The notes beneath the pieces are model-generated. The model made no database searches and was not told the DNA's origin. It saw only the letters and a program-made list of their open reading frames with translations. Position numbers and translations under genes: made by a program. From positions 1 to 7,039 of the forward strand of contig CANMHZ010000061.1 in the NCBI GenBank assembly GCA_947497635.1: DNA of 7,039 nt. Reading direction: 5' to 3'. Of this stretch, positions 6,858 to 7,039 are shown piece after piece (the first letter of the stretch is position 1; every line of letters begins with the position of its first letter). This DNA is from Helicobacteraceae bacterium. Its GTDB lineage: Bacteria > Campylobacterota > Campylobacteria > Campylobacterales > Sulfurimonadaceae.

Positions 6858-7039
6858 CTAAGGGAGAATAAGGGGGACGAAACGAAATCCATGTAGTTGG
6901 GATGTTTCAAACTCCCCTCTTTTATTTTTTCGAATACGCCAGATACTCTCTCCAATGGGGATAACAAGAATCCCCTCTGAGTTAAGCTGTTCCAATAGGG
7001 CTTTTGGCAAATGGGTGGCACTTGCAGAGACAAGGATAC
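6858..7039 (-). CDS. pcm: Protein-L-isoaspartate O-methyltransferase, C-terminal fragment (5' end beyond window)
   Basis: A minus-strand frame open from the right edge to a TAG at 6860-6858 encodes 59 residues of a protein whose start lies outside. The fragment contains ILVSASATHLPKALLEQL, then SEGILVIPIGES, and ends FRFVPLILP. This matches the C-terminal pattern of PCMT enzymes (V-T-A-A with P-x-x-L-x-x-Q-L, G-x-L-V-I-P-V-G, and a final V-x-F-V-P-L). PCMT uses S-adenosylmethionine to methylate isoaspartyl residues in aged proteins and so starts their repair. The SAM-binding motifs would be in the missing N-terminal part. It converges with dnaJ. The family call rests on a short stretch, but the motif order is distinctive; a plus-strand gene here is not supported. 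Confidence 0.8.
   Translation of the reverse strand, partial: ILVSASATHLPKALLEQLNSEGILVIPIGESIWRIRKNKRGEFETSQLHGFRFVPLILP

Noticed and set aside
6734..7033. A 99-codon minus-strand open frame overlapping the dnaJ 3' end
   Set aside because: It is out of frame with the isoaspartyl methyltransferase fragment, which shows clear family motifs in the same DNA, and its composition is not protein-family-like.

Overview
The window most likely comes from a mesophilic Campylobacterota (epsilonproteobacterial) genome of the Sulfuricurvum/Sulfurimonas type. That is an inference from moderately AT-rich DNA, short A/T-rich intergenic regions, simple AAGGA-type ribosome binding sites, promoters with a good -10 but no clear -35, and the overall look of the proteins. 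No rRNA or phylogenetic marker is present to prove it.

Layout, left to right. (1) Positions 1-2173, minus strand: a long SulP-family anion transporter with a C-terminal STAS domain followed by a cyclic-nucleotide-binding-like domain. Its 3' end runs off the left edge. (2) 2166-3095, minus strand: a class I-type polyphosphate kinase 2 (PPK2). It is upstream of the transporter and its last 8 bases overlap the transporter's GTG start, so the two form a tightly coupled operon. (3) 3096-3356: a divergent, very AT-rich control region with a TGG-TATAAT extended -10 facing ppk2 and inverted repeats on the side facing hsp20. (4) 3357-6848, plus strand: hsp20 - dnaK - dnaJ, a complete small heat-shock protein / Hsp70 / class A J-protein set. 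The 108-base hsp20-dnaK gap holds a short palindrome and a long imperfect hairpin just before the dnaK ribosome binding site. (5) 6858-7039, minus strand: the C-terminal end of a protein-L-isoaspartate O-methyltransferase, converging on dnaJ with 9 bases between the two stop codons.

Functionally the window reads as a protein-damage and stress island. Hsp20 holds unfolding proteins, DnaK/DnaJ refold them, the isoaspartyl methyltransferase repairs aged residues, and PPK2 interconverts polyphosphate and nucleoside phosphates (polyphosphate is itself an energy store and a known chaperone-like polymer). GrpE and HrcA are not next to this dnaK. Its nucleotide-binding domain lacks the roughly 24-residue insert of the usual proteobacterial DnaK. 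It is therefore probably a second, laterally acquired Hsp70 rather than the housekeeping copy. No tRNA, rRNA, CRISPR array, insertion sequence or attachment site was seen.
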